Positions 49,219 through 59,843 are shown, numbered from the stretch's first letter. The stretch is 64,000 nt of DNA from Gp6-AA40 sp035492455 (GCA_035492455.1 DATJJE010000054.1:19322-83321), one strand, 5' to 3'. Notes: a model not told the origin generated them from the letters alone. Program-made: numbers and translations.

Positions 49219-50586
49219 GTGGCGTCAATAGCTGCACGGTTGAACCGCCTTCCACCGACGGCGGTTCACCGTCAGGCGACGTTTGTCGCGGGCATCGGAT
49301 CGTTTTTCGATCTGTTCGACATCTTCCTCGCGGGCGTCCTCGCCACCGTTCTCACACAGCAGTTCCACCTCACGCGCGCCGCGCTGCCGCCGATCATCGG
49401 ATCGAGCTTCGTCGGCATGTTCTTCGGCGCGACGCTGCTCGGCCGGTTTGCCGATGCGCGCGGGCGGCGAACGGCGTTTCTCGTCAATCTCGGCATCTAC
49501 TCGGTGTTCACGCTGCTTGGCGCGTTCAGCCCGAATGTGACGGTGCTGATCGTGACGCGTTTTCTTGCTGGCATCGGTATCGGTGCGGAGCTGCCGCTCG
49601 TCGATGCGTATCTGAGTGAGCTGTTGCCGGCGCGGCACCGCGGCCGGTACACGGCCTGGGCGTATACGTTCGGCTTCATCGGCGTACCTGCCGCCGGGTT
49701 TCTCGCGCGGGCTCTCGTACCGCAGCGGCCGCTCGGGATCGACGGCTGGCGCTGGATGTTCGTCGTGGGCTCGCTCGGCGCCGCCATCATCTGGGCAATG
49801 CGCGCGAATTTGCCCGAATCGCCGCGCTGGCTCGAAACCGTCGGCCGCACCGCGGAAGCCGAAGCGATTGTGTCGCGAATGGAGGGTGAAGCGACACGCA
49901 TTGCGCCGCTCGCGCCCGCCGCGCCCGACGAGTTTGCGTCCGAGGAAAGCGGCCGCTTCCGTGCGATCTTCGGCAGCCGCTATCGCGGACGCACGCTGAT
50001 GCTTTGCGTCTTCCACATCTTTCAGACCGTCGGCTACTACGGCTTCGGCACGCTCGTGCCGACGGTCCTCGCCGCCAAGGGCTATTCGATCGTGACGTCC
50101 CTCACGTTCACATCGCTGACGTTCATCGGCTATCCGATCGGCTCCGTGCTATCGCTGCCGATCGTCGAGCGGATCGATCGCCGCTGGCTGATCGTCGCGT
50201 CGGCGGCATGGATGGCGGCCTTCGGCCTGATGCTCGGCTACGCAACCTCCCCGACCGTTATCCTCGTATCCGGGTTTCTCTACACCGCGACGAGCAACAT
50301 CTTCTCGAACGCGCTGCACATCTTTCAAGTGGAGATCTTCCCGACGTTCGCGCGCGCCACGGCCGCCGGCACGGCCTACGGCATGAGCCGCCTCTCCACA
50401 GCCGCGATGCCGTTCGCGCTCGTGCCCGTGCTCGATCGCTACGGCCCGACGGCGATGTTCGGCTGCGTCGCGGGCGCGCTGTTTATCTGCATCGTCGACA
50501 TCGCGCTGTTCGCGCCGCCGACCACCGGTAGGGCGTTGGAGAAGATTGTGGCCGGGCCGGGCGCGCGGATCCGAAATCCCGGTTAG
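49219..50586 (+). CDS. MFS transporter, sugar-acid / aromatic-acid symporter type
   Basis: A 455-residue, 12-helix carrier. TM1 is GIGSFFDLFDIFLAGVLATV with the acidic residues of the aromatic-acid symporter group. The loop 2-3 signature is LGRFADARGRRTAFL, and RFLAGIGIGAELPLVDAYLS (TM4) has the Gly-rich helix and Glu of that family. It lies 32 bases after the cupin gene, so it is likely the uptake step for the compound handled by the SMP-30 and cupin proteins. GTG start. The end overlaps the convergent DUF5916 gene by 4 bases. Confidence 0.9.
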   Translation: MASIAARLNRLPPTAVHRQATFVAGIGSFFDLFDIFLAGVLATVLTQQFHLTRAALPPIIGSSFVGMFFGATLLGRFADARGRRTAFLVNLGIYSVFTLLGAFSPNVTVLIVTRFLAGIGIGAELPLVDAYLSELLPARHRGRYTAWAYTFGFIGVPAAGFLARALVPQRPLGIDGWRWMFVVGSLGAAIIWAMRANLPESPRWLETVGRTAEAEAIVSRMEGEATRIAPLAPAAPDEFASEESGRFRAIFGSRYRGRTLMLCVFHIFQTVGYYGFGTLVPTVLAAKGYSIVTSLTFTSLTFIGYPIGSVLSLPIVERIDRRWLIVASAAWMAAFGLMLGYATSPTVILVSGFLYTATSNIFSNALHIFQVEIFPTFARATAAGTAYGMSRLSTAAMPFALVPVLDRYGPTAMFGCVAGALFICIVDIALFAPPTTGRALEKIVAGPGARIRNPG

Positions 50587-52838
50587 AACCGGTACGTATA
50601 CAAGAGCTTCGACGACGCGCGTCGATCGAGCGTCGAGAACCGATCGCGGACCGGATCGTCCAGCCAGTTGTGGTTGTAGACGATGTAGAAGTCGTTGCCG
50701 GGCGTGAGAATCCAGCGCAAGCGCGACTGCCAGCCCATGATTGCGCTGACTGAGTCGTACTGCACGTTGTTCGACAGCGAGATCCACGGATTGAACTGCG
50801 TGTCGAGCACTGTCCGGTACAGCTTCGTCGTAAACCGTGCGTCGGGCAGCGAGATCCTGTTCCATTCGCCGGTCAGATAGAGGACCGCGCCGGGCCGCGG
50901 CCGAATAGCGATGTCAAGCGTCAACTGATCGCGATCGCCGGAATAGAAGCTGCCCGTTTCCCACTGCGGTTCGATCGACAGCTTCCGCCGCGAGGCGGTT
51001 CGCATCTGCAACCGGTAGCGCGTGTAGGTGTATTCCGACCCGATTGGCAGCGTGACCCGATTGGCAATCCGGAAGTTGCGATCGAGCTTTTCGTACGTCG
51101 GCAGGACGTGCACCTGAATCTGTTCCTGCGACTGGAAGTTCGCCTGAAACACGGTCACGTCCCACTGCCGCAGCAGCGGATCGTTGTTCGCCGTCAGATA
51201 CTGCAGGTCGCCGCTCACGCCGAATTGGTATTGCTGTACGCCGAACTTCGTCCGTCCCTGCACGCGCTGCGGCCGCGGTTGAAAGCGCGCCTGCGGAGCG
51301 TAGCGGCGATAGCCATTGCGCAGCGTGAACCCGACGGCCGGGTCGTAGTTCTCCTGCACCTCACGGTAATTGAAGCGGCCGATGTAGCGATCGTTGGGGT
51401 ACTCGAAGTTCGCGCCCCAGGCGCCGCTCTTGCCGGTCTTCGCCGGATTGGTCGTCGCCAGGTAAAACCCGGTGAGGTGCATATTCTGATTGCCGCGGAG
51501 CGTTGTGGTGCCGAGACGGAAGTCGGCGCCGACCGTACTGAGCGCACCAAACGTGCCGAGCGGCGCCAGCAGCGCGGTCGCGTCGCCGTCAGTGCGCGCG
51601 TCGCGCCGCGTGTACAGCAGTCCCACGTACGACTCGCGCAGCACATTGCGCCGCACGCGCAACGCCGTAAAGTCTTCGCCCGGTGTTCCATCGGCGCGGC
51701 CGGTTCGAATCTGCATCAGCCCGATATTCTGACGGCCGGCCTGCCCCGTCAGCTTCACACCGAGATCGATCTTCTGCGGATCGCCGTTGGCATCGAGACC
51801 AATGCGCCGCGTGAAGAACGGGACGACGGCGACGTTGCGATTGAAATTGTTCTCGAAGCTGGCAAAGTCGAAAAACGAGGCGCCTTCGAGAAAGAACCCC
51901 CGCTTCTCGGGGAAGAACAGTGAGTACTGCGTCAGGTTCACCTGGCGCTGATCGACTTCGGTCTGCGCGAAGTCCGTGTTGACGGTCAGATTCGCGCGCA
52001 GCGCGGGGGTGACACTGTAGTACAGGTCAACACCAGCGTCCGCATCGGTCGTCGTGGCGGTGCTGCCGCGGCCGGGCGAGGCAAGCGCAGTCGCGACGCC
52101 ATAGGGACGCAGCTCGAGGCCATGCCCCTGCGAGACGTCGCGGATGCCAAGCAGCAGCCCCGTGTACTGGATGCGCAGCCCCTGGTTGAGTCCCCATCCC
52201 GTCCAGTAGCTCTCCTCGTTCTTCCGACGCACAGTGCGCTGGAAGTTGACGCCCCATGCCTCGGCATTCGGATCGAAGTTCAAGGTTCGAAACGGAATCT
52301 CGATTTCGATGGTCCAGCCCATCTCGCTGCGACGCACGTGCGCGTTCCAGATGCCATCCCACTCACGATTGGTCTGCCCGGCCGGACTCATCAGCGCATC
52401 CGCCATCAGCCCCGACGGGTTCATCTCGAAGTAGTAGCCGTTGCGCGCGTCAAGAAACGTGTCGAATTCCCAGATGAACCGATCGTCGGCACCCAGCCCT
52501 TCGTCGCGCTTCATCGTGTTGCCGAGCAGCTTGTTCGGCTCGTCGTCGAAGCAGTTGACGCCCATGTAGAGCGCGTCGCGCGTGAACGCGAAGCGCACTT
52601 CGGTTGGCTCGGTTGGCGGCGCGCCGGTCTGCGGGATCTGCTGCTTGAAGTCGGCGGCCGGGATCGCTCGCTGCCAGACCGGTTCGTCGAGCCGACCGTC
52701 CAATGTGATCGACTCCCCATCGTCGAGCCGCACGGCGGTGACCATCGGACGTGTCAGTTGCTCGGGGGGAGTTTGCGCTTCGGCTGCACTGATGGCCGCC
52801 ACGAGGCACACGAGTGACAAAGCGGGCCGTCTCATCAT
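50583..52838 (-). CDS. DUF5916 protein with carbohydrate-binding (CBM9-like) N-domain
   Basis: A 751-residue outer-membrane-associated protein. After the signal peptide, residues about 30-230 are a CBM9-like beta sandwich (LDGRLDEPVWQRAIPAADFK, ALYMGVNCFDDEP, GWTIEIEIPFRTLNFDPNAE). Residues about 240-751 form a barrel-like DUF5916 region (LRANLTVNTDFAQTEVDQRQ, FFPEKRGFFLEGASFFDFAS) ending with an aromatic YTYRF, as outer-membrane strands do. A role in glycan binding or uptake is inferred from the family. Two adjacent ATGs precede the signal peptide. Confidence 0.9.
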   Translation of the reverse strand: MMRRPALSLVCLVAAISAAEAQTPPEQLTRPMVTAVRLDDGESITLDGRLDEPVWQRAIPAADFKQQIPQTGAPPTEPTEVRFAFTRDALYMGVNCFDDEPNKLLGNTMKRDEGLGADDRFIWEFDTFLDARNGYYFEMNPSGLMADALMSPAGQTNREWDGIWNAHVRRSEMGWTIEIEIPFRTLNFDPNAEAWGVNFQRTVRRKNEESYWTGWGLNQGLRIQYTGLLLGIRDVSQGHGLELRPYGVATALASPGRGSTATTTDADAGVDLYYSVTPALRANLTVNTDFAQTEVDQRQVNLTQYSLFFPEKRGFFLEGASFFDFASFENNFNRNVAVVPFFTRRIGLDANGDPQKIDLGVKLTGQAGRQNIGLMQIRTGRADGTPGEDFTALRVRRNVLRESYVGLLYTRRDARTDGDATALLAPLGTFGALSTVGADFRLGTTTLRGNQNMHLTGFYLATTNPAKTGKSGAWGANFEYPNDRYIGRFNYREVQENYDPAVGFTLRNGYRRYAPQARFQPRPQRVQGRTKFGVQQYQFGVSGDLQYLTANNDPLLRQWDVTVFQANFQSQEQIQVHVLPTYEKLDRNFRIANRVTLPIGSEYTYTRYRLQMRTASRRKLSIEPQWETGSFYSGDRDQLTLDIAIRPRPGAVLYLTGEWNRISLPDARFTTKLYRTVLDTQFNPWISLSNNVQYDSVSAIMGWQSRLRWILTPGNDFYIVYNHNWLDDPVRDRFSTLDRRASSKLLYTYRF

Positions 52839-52898
52839 GGTTGCAGGGTCCGTGCATGATACCCTTTCGGCCTTCAGTCACGAGGTGAGGAGAGACGT

Positions 52899-53825
<927 letters not shown>

Positions 53826-53835
53826 TGCGAGGCTG

Positions 53836-53857
53836 CCGGGTCCGAGAGGACCCGGCC
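53836..53857. terminator. GCCGGGTCC-GAGA-GGACCCGGC hairpin between convergent genes
   Basis: A perfect 9-base stem, GCCGGGTCC (53836-53844) with GGACCCGGC (53849-53857), is capped by a GAGA (GNRA) tetraloop. It lies between two converging stops at 53825 and 53870. The same hairpin, one base changed, occurs at 18606-18627, with shared flanks CT before and CT after. Confidence 0.65.
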
Positions 53858-53869
53858 TCCTCCGGCCAA

Positions 53870-54703
53870 TTACCGTAGAAACCCGACTCCAATCGAAGCG
53901 ATCGTCTTCGACGCGTCGCCTCCATTGAACGCCTTGGTTGTCCTTCCCAGCCGCTCGAACTCCACACCGCCGTGCACGTTCATCCAGGATGTAATCGGCA
54001 GGGTCGCGATCCCGGCGACGCTCACGAATCCGAAGCGATGATCCGTGCCGGCAAGCTCGTAGTAGTTGCCGATGCTCAGACCGACCTTGATGGGCGCCGC
54101 AAGTCCGATGCGTCGGAGCGAGTGATGTGGTGCCGCGCCAAGCTCGAGATACTTCCCTGCGTTGAAGCCGCCGTCCAGCTGGCCGATGCCGGGTTTCGTA
54201 TCCAGCTCGAAAGCCACGAGCGCGTAGGGCGAAAACGATGCGCCACCGGCGACCGCCCGGTCGACTGTCGCTTTGAACGAAAGCTCGCTCACGGTGGTAA
54301 ACATGTCGTTCGGGCTTCGATAGTGAGTGAAGGTCGTGTCGACCGCCAGAGCGTTCGCAAACGCCAGCGACAGCGTGGTGTAAACATCCGACTCGTACCA
54401 GGACTTCCCGCTCGGTCCGCTTGAGCCCGCCCACCCGCTGTGCACGCTGTTGAACGTGCCGACACGCACCCGCGCGCTGGTCAGGCCGTGGTCCGCGGCG
54501 TGCAGGCGCAGGCCGACTTCGGCCGAGGGCCAGGTGATCGTGCCGCTGTCGTCCTGGCGCACGCCGCGGAACATGTAGGCATTGCGGACGTCGAGTCCGG
54601 CCGCCACGCTGACACGCTGGTCATCGACCGCCGACGCCTGCTGCGCAAACACGGGGGTGGCGCAGGCGATGAGCGATCCTGCAAAGATCATCAGACGAGT
54701 CAT
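53870..54703 (-). CDS. Outer-membrane barrel protein (TorF-like)
   Basis: A 277-residue protein with a signal peptide (MTRLMIFAGSLIACATPVFA) and 12 or so amphipathic strands. VSVAAGLDVRNAYMFRGVRQ near the start recalls the 'YxFRG' pattern of TorF-family putative porins, and later strands (VYTTLSLAFANALAVDTTFT, SPYALVAFELDTKPG) fit a small barrel. It ends GVGFLR. Its ATG overlaps the upstream HAF-repeat gene by 4 bases, so it is translationally coupled. Substrate unknown. Confidence 0.8.
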   Translation of the reverse strand: MTRLMIFAGSLIACATPVFAQQASAVDDQRVSVAAGLDVRNAYMFRGVRQDDSGTITWPSAEVGLRLHAADHGLTSARVRVGTFNSVHSGWAGSSGPSGKSWYESDVYTTLSLAFANALAVDTTFTHYRSPNDMFTTVSELSFKATVDRAVAGGASFSPYALVAFELDTKPGIGQLDGGFNAGKYLELGAAPHHSLRRIGLAAPIKVGLSIGNYYELAGTDHRFGFVSVAGIATLPITSWMNVHGGVEFERLGRTTKAFNGGDASKTIASIGVGFLR

Positions 54704-55572
54704 GGCATTACCTCCGCGAGAAAGCCGTGCGTACGCCCGGCGCGGTCGACGAAGAGGCCGACCAGGTCGCCGCGATCGTTGATGCCAAACACGCGCGTGG
54801 TCGTCGCGTCGGGGGCATCCACGCGTGTGAAGCTGCGCCCGTCGTATTCGAATCCGTGCACGGCGCCGGCGGCATCCGTGTATACGCCGACGACGACGCG
54901 CGACGGACTGACGTCCCACGCATTGGTCGCAAGCGCACCGGGCACTTCGAGCGCGGACATTCTGCCGCGCTCCATCACGTACGCCTTGTTGCGGCCATCC
55001 GTATCCATAAACAGACCGATGACGTACTCGCTGTCCGGCGTCGCCCCGTTGTTCATCGACATGCCCATGTCGATAGCCGAGAACCCGCGCTGAAACATCA
55101 TTCCGTGCATCGTCCCCATGGTGTCGGTGTCGTGATAGCAGCCGAGAATCGTGCCGTCGTTGAGAATGCGCTGCGGAATGGTGTTCAGATGTCCGGGATA
55201 GTCGACGGCGTGCAGCCCGCCGCGCCGCGTCAGCAGGAACCCGTGCACAGGCACGCCGCCCGTTTCGCCGGGACGCTGATACGTGCCCACAATGTCGCCC
55301 GCGTCGTTGATGCCGCGCGCGATCACCAGGTGCCCATTCGGATAATCGATGGTTCGAAACGGGCCGCCGCTCCGCAGGAACCCGTGCTGCTGTCCCGCGG
55401 CATCGACGTAGGTGCCGACGATGTCGCCCTGATGGTTGATCCCTTGCGCGTTGGTCAACGTCGCGCCCGGCACATCGATGGTGGTGAAGACGCGCGTGCC
55501 GGCAGCCTGCACAGGCACGAAGAGTGCCGCCGCACCAATGAAACTGACGGCTGCTGCTCCAATGACTCGCAT
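54700..55572 (-). CDS. Secreted HAF-repeat protein
   Basis: A 290-residue secreted protein (signal peptide MRVIGAAAVSFIGAAALFVP). About six tandem repeats of roughly 40 residues follow, each with GIND/NHxGDIVGTY and HGFL motifs (GINHQGDIVGTYVDAAGQQH, GINDAGDIVGTYQRPGE, FGINDRGDLVGLFVDRAG). These are the extracellular HAF-family repeats, which probably form a beta propeller. Role unknown; surface or matrix binding is typical speculation. GGAGGG precedes the ATG at 55572. It is cotranscribed with the outer-membrane protein downstream. Confidence 0.85.
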   Translation of the reverse strand: MRVIGAAAVSFIGAAALFVPVQAAGTRVFTTIDVPGATLTNAQGINHQGDIVGTYVDAAGQQHGFLRSGGPFRTIDYPNGHLVIARGINDAGDIVGTYQRPGETGGVPVHGFLLTRRGGLHAVDYPGHLNTIPQRILNDGTILGCYHDTDTMGTMHGMMFQRGFSAIDMGMSMNNGATPDSEYVIGLFMDTDGRNKAYVMERGRMSALEVPGALATNAWDVSPSRVVVGVYTDAAGAVHGFEYDGRSFTRVDAPDATTTRVFGINDRGDLVGLFVDRAGRTHGFLAEVMP

Positions 55573-55686
55573 ATGGCCCTCCTTTGAACGATCACGCCGG
55601 CCATTGTTCGGGGAGCGATGGCGCCGAGTCTTTAGGAAGTGATTAGGAAGTTCTTGTTTCGGCGAGGGTTTCACCTTTGCGGAACT

Positions 55687-56325
55687 TCACTTCGTGTCCT
55701 CGTCCGTTTCGGATTGGTCTGCGCTGAGGCGGATTCGTATCGTCCTTGCTTCAACCGTCGTGAAGGTCTCGAGGTGTCGCGACGTCATATTGATGAACGG
55801 CCGCATGATGCCGCTCTTCGAATGGCCTGGTGGCAGCATGAGGTGGCCCAATTCGTGCGCCATCACATCGCCGAGCGTCGTAGCGATGTCGCGCGGAGGA
55901 AACTTGAAGTCGTGCACGTGGTCATAATCGAAGTCGCGCACACGCTCGTAGTAGATGTACGCCCGGCCGATGAGCGGCGCTCCCTGCCCCATCACGTCCG
56001 GCCCGATCCGATCAATTCTCGCCTTCAGGCTCGACGACGCCTCCGCCATCAAGACGACCGTGTACGGCGTGACGAATTCGAGACGGTTTGCCTCGTGGCC
56101 ATCAATCCACGCGATGTGAATGCCGATCATCGCAAACACCTCGCCAGCGCGTGACTCGGCCAGCTTCAGCAGCGATCCCTCGATGCCGGCCTTGTCGTCG
56201 ATCCGAACGATGATTACCAACATGGCGTCTCGAACCTGTGCCGCTGCGGATGTGGGAACCAAGAGCGCTGCCGCTACAGATATGCCGGCGAAAAGCGCTC
56301 GAGCCATGTCCACACCACGCTTCAT
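55687..56325 (-). CDS. Small secreted HExxH zinc protease (paralogue of the one at 5140)
   Basis: A 212-residue secreted protein (signal peptide ending TSAAAQ). Its zinc site VMAHELGHLMLPPGHSKSGIM has HExxH plus a third His eight residues on and SGIMR after it. The protein at 5140-5895 has AHEIGHLLLGTNAHAASGLM, also followed by Arg, in the same place. Both carry an N-terminal beta region (AMLVIIVRIDDKAGI here) and a middle segment that could form the protease cleft. Substrate unknown. AGGAGA lies six bases before the ATG. It diverges from the winged-helix/FHA gene. Confidence 0.8.
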   Translation of the reverse strand: MKRGVDMARALFAGISVAAALLVPTSAAAQVRDAMLVIIVRIDDKAGIEGSLLKLAESRAGEVFAMIGIHIAWIDGHEANRLEFVTPYTVVLMAEASSSLKARIDRIGPDVMGQGAPLIGRAYIYYERVRDFDYDHVHDFKFPPRDIATTLGDVMAHELGHLMLPPGHSKSGIMRPFINMTSRHLETFTTVEARTIRIRLSADQSETDEDTK

Positions 56326-56421
56326 CGCCTTTCTCCTTGGCGGACATTATTCCGAGGCGATGTGTCGCAGTCCTGAGGAACCGATTAGAATTCGCTTGGT
56401 TTTCAGTCCAGAGGGGCGAGG

Positions 56422-57081
56422 GTGACCACATTCGGACCGTTCACGCTCGACGACGCGGCGCGCCAGCTCTCGCGGCGCGGAGAACCGGTCCATCTCTCGC
56501 CGAAGGCGTTCGACGTCCTCGCGCTGCTCGTCAGTCGCCGGCCCGATGCAATTTCCAAATCGGAGCTGCTCGACGCGCTGTGGCCCGGCACGTTTGTATC
56601 CGAGGGGAATCTTGCCGTCATCGTGGCGGAGCTTCGGGACGCGCTCGGTGATAACGCGCGTCAGCCGACGTTCATCAGGACGGTGCAGCGCTTCGGCTAC
56701 GCGTTTGCCGGTGCGGCGAGTGGCGCGACGCGACTGCCTGCGGCCGCGATGTGTTGGGTGACGTGGGGGACGCAGCGTGTGCCGCTGCTCGATGGTGAGC
56801 ACCTGATCGGCCGCGATCCAGCGGCCGCGGTGTTTGTGGACATGGCGGGAGTCTCACGCCGACACGCAACCATTGCGGTAAACGGCGAGGAGATCACCCT
56901 CATGGACCTCGGCAGCAAGAACGGGACGTTCGCCGATGACGAACGCGTCACGACCGCCGTCTCGCTCGGTGACGACGTGGAGATTCGGCTCGGGCCGGTG
57001 CCGCTGCGGTTCCGCCGCGGGACACGCGGCGCTTCTACGCAGACCTTCGATATCACCCGATTGTCGCGGGCGCCTCGATGA
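56422..57081 (+). CDS. Winged-helix / FHA fusion regulator
   Basis: A 219-residue protein. Residues 1-95 are an OmpR/CadC-type winged helix (VHLSPKAFDVLALLVSRRPD, VSEGNLAVIVAELRDALGD, TVQRFGYAFAG). Residues about 115-205 are a forkhead-associated domain with the phosphothreonine-binding Arg and Ser of LIGRDPAAAVFVDMAGVSRR, the His in SRRHATI and LMDLGSKNGTFAD. DNA binding is thus joined to recognition of phospho-Thr. The next gene, overlapping by 4 bases, encodes the Ser/Thr kinase that would supply it. The GTG start follows GAGGGGCGAGG. No membrane helix. Confidence 0.9.
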   Translation: MTTFGPFTLDDAARQLSRRGEPVHLSPKAFDVLALLVSRRPDAISKSELLDALWPGTFVSEGNLAVIVAELRDALGDNARQPTFIRTVQRFGYAFAGAASGATRLPAAAMCWVTWGTQRVPLLDGEHLIGRDPAAAVFVDMAGVSRRHATIAVNGEEITLMDLGSKNGTFADDERVTTAVSLGDDVEIRLGPVPLRFRRGTRGASTQTFDITRLSRAPR

Positions 57082-59843
57082 CCCTCTCAGCGCTTTCCTC
57101 CATCGCACCCGGCACGACGCTCGGCCATTACATCGTCGGTAAGCCGCTCGGCGTCGGCGGCATGGGCGAAGTCTACGAGGCCGAGGACACGCGCTTGCAT
57201 CGGCGAGTCGCGTTGAAGGTGATTCGCAGCGATGTCGCCGCCGATCCCGTACGTCGTGCACGACTCGAGCACGAAGCGGCCGCCGTTGCGATGTTGAATC
57301 ACCCGCACATCGTGACGGTGCATTCGCTCGAGGAATACGGCTCGACGCTGTTCATCACCATGGAGCTGATCGAAGGCTCGTCGCTGGCGGAAATGATTCC
57401 TGCGGCGGGTTTTTCGCTCGATCGACTACTGCCGCTCTCGGTGCAGCTCGCGGATGCGCTGACGGCCGCGCATGCGGCCGGCGTCGTTCATCGTGACCTG
57501 AAGCCGGCAAACGCGATGGTGACGCGGGACGGCGTCCTGAAGGTGCTCGACTTCGGCCTGTCGAAGCTGGCGGTCGACGAATCGAGCGTCGGTTACTCCA
57601 CGGAAACGCTGACGGCCGACGATCGGCTTGTAGGAACGGCGCCGTACATGTCGCCTGAGCAGATCGAGGGGCACCACGCCGATCCTCGATCGGACATGTT
57701 CGCGCTCGGTGTAATTCTGTTCGAGATGGCCACCGGCCGGCGTCCGTTCAGCGGGCGCGCACCGCTGGCGACGCTGACATCCATCCTCAAGGATCCGGCG
57801 CCGTTTGCCGGTGAGTTGAACGCGAACGTCCCGGACGAAATCTCGCGCATCATCGATCGATGCCTGGTAAAGGATCCGGCGCAGCGCACGCAGTCGGCCG
57901 CGGATCTTCGCAATCAGATTCAGGACCTGCAGCGAATGCTCGACACTGGCGCGTGGATGCCGTTGCCAGCTCGGAGCACTGCGACGTGGTGGCGTCCGTT
58001 ACGGCGGCGCGTTGGCGCCGCGCCGTGGGTTGGCGTCGCTGCGGCCGTCACGCTCGCAATCGCGCTCGCCGGCACGGCCGCGCGCTTTTTGTACGCGGGC
58101 GGAACCGACTCCGGTGATCGCCGGATCGCGCGCTTCACCGTGACATTGCCGAAAAATCACATCATCGGTCCAGGCTTTAACCCGGACCTGGCGCTCTCAC
58201 CGGACGGAACGTATCTGGCGTATGCGGAGTTCCCCGGACCAGTCTCGGTTCGTCGCGTCGACGCACTGGATTCGAAGCCGATCACTGGCACCGAAACACC
58301 AGGCTTTCGCGGAGCACCACTCTTCTCGCCCGACAACCGCTTCCTGTCGTTCATCGGCGGCAACGCGATCTTTTCCACGAAGCGTCCGTTTCAAAAGGCC
58401 GCGTTGTCGGGCGGCGCGCCGGTGACGCTGACCGAGTACGACATGTTTCACCGCGGCGACTGGACGGCCGATGGCTGGATCTACTGGACGGCCCATTACC
58501 CGGGAGGCATCGTCCGCATCGCCGATTCGGGAGGCGCGATCCAACCAGTCACTCAGCTCGACGGGCAGCGCGGCGAGCGCAGCCATCGATTTGCGAACGT
58601 TCTGCCGGGCGGCCAGGCACTCATCTATACGGTCGGCGCCGCCGGAATGGACAGCTACAACGACGGCCGGATCGATCTGTGGGATCGGCGCACCGGGACG
58701 CGCAAGACGCTGATCACCGGCGGTATGTCGGCGGTCTACTCACCGTCGGGCCACATCGTCTACGCGCGCGCCGGGAAATTGTTCGCCGTGGCGTTCGATG
58801 TCAGTCGCCTCGAGGTCACCGGAACGCCGTTCGAGGTGCTCGACGGCGTCCTCATGAGCACCAATACAGGGGCGGCGTCGTTCACGCTGTCGAAACGCGG
58901 CGACCTCGCCTACGTGCCGGGCGCGGCCGAGGGCGGACGCCGAACGATGGTGTGGGTCGATCGGTCGGGACGTGCAGAGCCGCTGCCGTTGCCTGCGGCA
59001 TCGTATCTTTACCCGCGCCTCTCGCCGGACGGCCATTCTCTGGCGGTCGAAACCGAAGGTCCGAATCACGATTTCTCCGTCTACGACTTCGCGCGATCCG
59101 TGCTGACGAAGATGACCACCGACGGGTTGAGTCACGACCCGGTGTGGTCGCCCGATGGGAAGCGCATCGCGTTCCGAGCCTGGCAGACCGAGGGAATGAC
59201 CATGTGGTCGATGCCCGCTGATCGGAGCGCGCCGGCTGAGCGCTTGAATGCGGGCGTTCGCGTCAGCCCCGTCTCGTTCTCTCCCGATGGGAAGTTTCTG
59301 GCATTCGATGACAAGAACCCGGACACGAGGGATGATGCGCGGGTGTTGTCGCTCGCGTCGGGAACGGCGCAAGCGATTTCCGCGTCGCGTTTCGCGGAAG
59401 GTTCCGCGAAGTTCTCACCGGATGGACGGTGGATCTCGTACGCATCCGATGAGTCGGGCAAATCAGAGGTCTACGTGCAGCCGTTTCCGGGACCTGGTCC
59501 GAAGATTCAGATCTCCAACAGCGGTGGATTCGATCCGGTGTGGCGGCGTTCGGGAGGAGAACTCTTCTATCGCAATGCAGACAAGATGATGGTGGTGACG
59601 GTCAGCACGGCAGGCGCATTCCATGCGTCGGCACCGAGAATGTTGTGGGAAGGTAAGTATTCGAGCGGCTCGGGATCCTCATGCGGTATGCCTGGCGTCG
59701 CGTCTTCGAACTACGACGTCTCGGCCGACGGGCAGCATTTCCTGATGGTTCGAGATGACGACGAAGATGACGTCAGCACCTCTATCGTGGTCGTGCTGAA
59801 CTGGGCGGAGGAGCTCAAGGAACACACCTCCCCAAACAGGTGA
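57078..59843 (+). CDS. Ser/Thr protein kinase with periplasmic TolB/WD40-type propeller
   Basis: A 921-residue Hanks-type kinase. Key residues are intact: Gly-rich loop LGVGGMGEVYEAED, Lys47 (RVALKVI), His-Arg-Asp140 (HRDLKPANAM) and Asp158 (DFGLSKL), then APYMSPEQIEG in the activation segment. A single helix near residues 314-335 (VGVAAAVTLAIALAGTAARF) crosses the membrane. Outside, six or seven propeller blades with TolB-like motifs follow (LSPDGTYLAYAEFPGP, FSPDGKFLAFDDKNPD, FSPDGRWISYASDESGK). The propeller probably senses or binds an external partner. It overlaps the FHA gene by 4 bases. Confidence 0.94.
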   Translation: MTLSALSSIAPGTTLGHYIVGKPLGVGGMGEVYEAEDTRLHRRVALKVIRSDVAADPVRRARLEHEAAAVAMLNHPHIVTVHSLEEYGSTLFITMELIEGSSLAEMIPAAGFSLDRLLPLSVQLADALTAAHAAGVVHRDLKPANAMVTRDGVLKVLDFGLSKLAVDESSVGYSTETLTADDRLVGTAPYMSPEQIEGHHADPRSDMFALGVILFEMATGRRPFSGRAPLATLTSILKDPAPFAGELNANVPDEISRIIDRCLVKDPAQRTQSAADLRNQIQDLQRMLDTGAWMPLPARSTATWWRPLRRRVGAAPWVGVAAAVTLAIALAGTAARFLYAGGTDSGDRRIARFTVTLPKNHIIGPGFNPDLALSPDGTYLAYAEFPGPVSVRRVDALDSKPITGTETPGFRGAPLFSPDNRFLSFIGGNAIFSTKRPFQKAALSGGAPVTLTEYDMFHRGDWTADGWIYWTAHYPGGIVRIADSGGAIQPVTQLDGQRGERSHRFANVLPGGQALIYTVGAAGMDSYNDGRIDLWDRRTGTRKTLITGGMSAVYSPSGHIVYARAGKLFAVAFDVSRLEVTGTPFEVLDGVLMSTNTGAASFTLSKRGDLAYVPGAAEGGRRTMVWVDRSGRAEPLPLPAASYLYPRLSPDGHSLAVETEGPNHDFSVYDFARSVLTKMTTDGLSHDPVWSPDGKRIAFRAWQTEGMTMWSMPADRSAPAERLNAGVRVSPVSFSPDGKFLAFDDKNPDTRDDARVLSLASGTAQAISASRFAEGSAKFSPDGRWISYASDESGKSEVYVQPFPGPGPKIQISNSGGFDPVWRRSGGELFYRNADKMMVVTVSTAGAFHASAPRMLWEGKYSSGSGSSCGMPGVASSNYDVSADGQHFLMVRDDDEDDVSTSIVVVLNWAEELKEHTSPNR

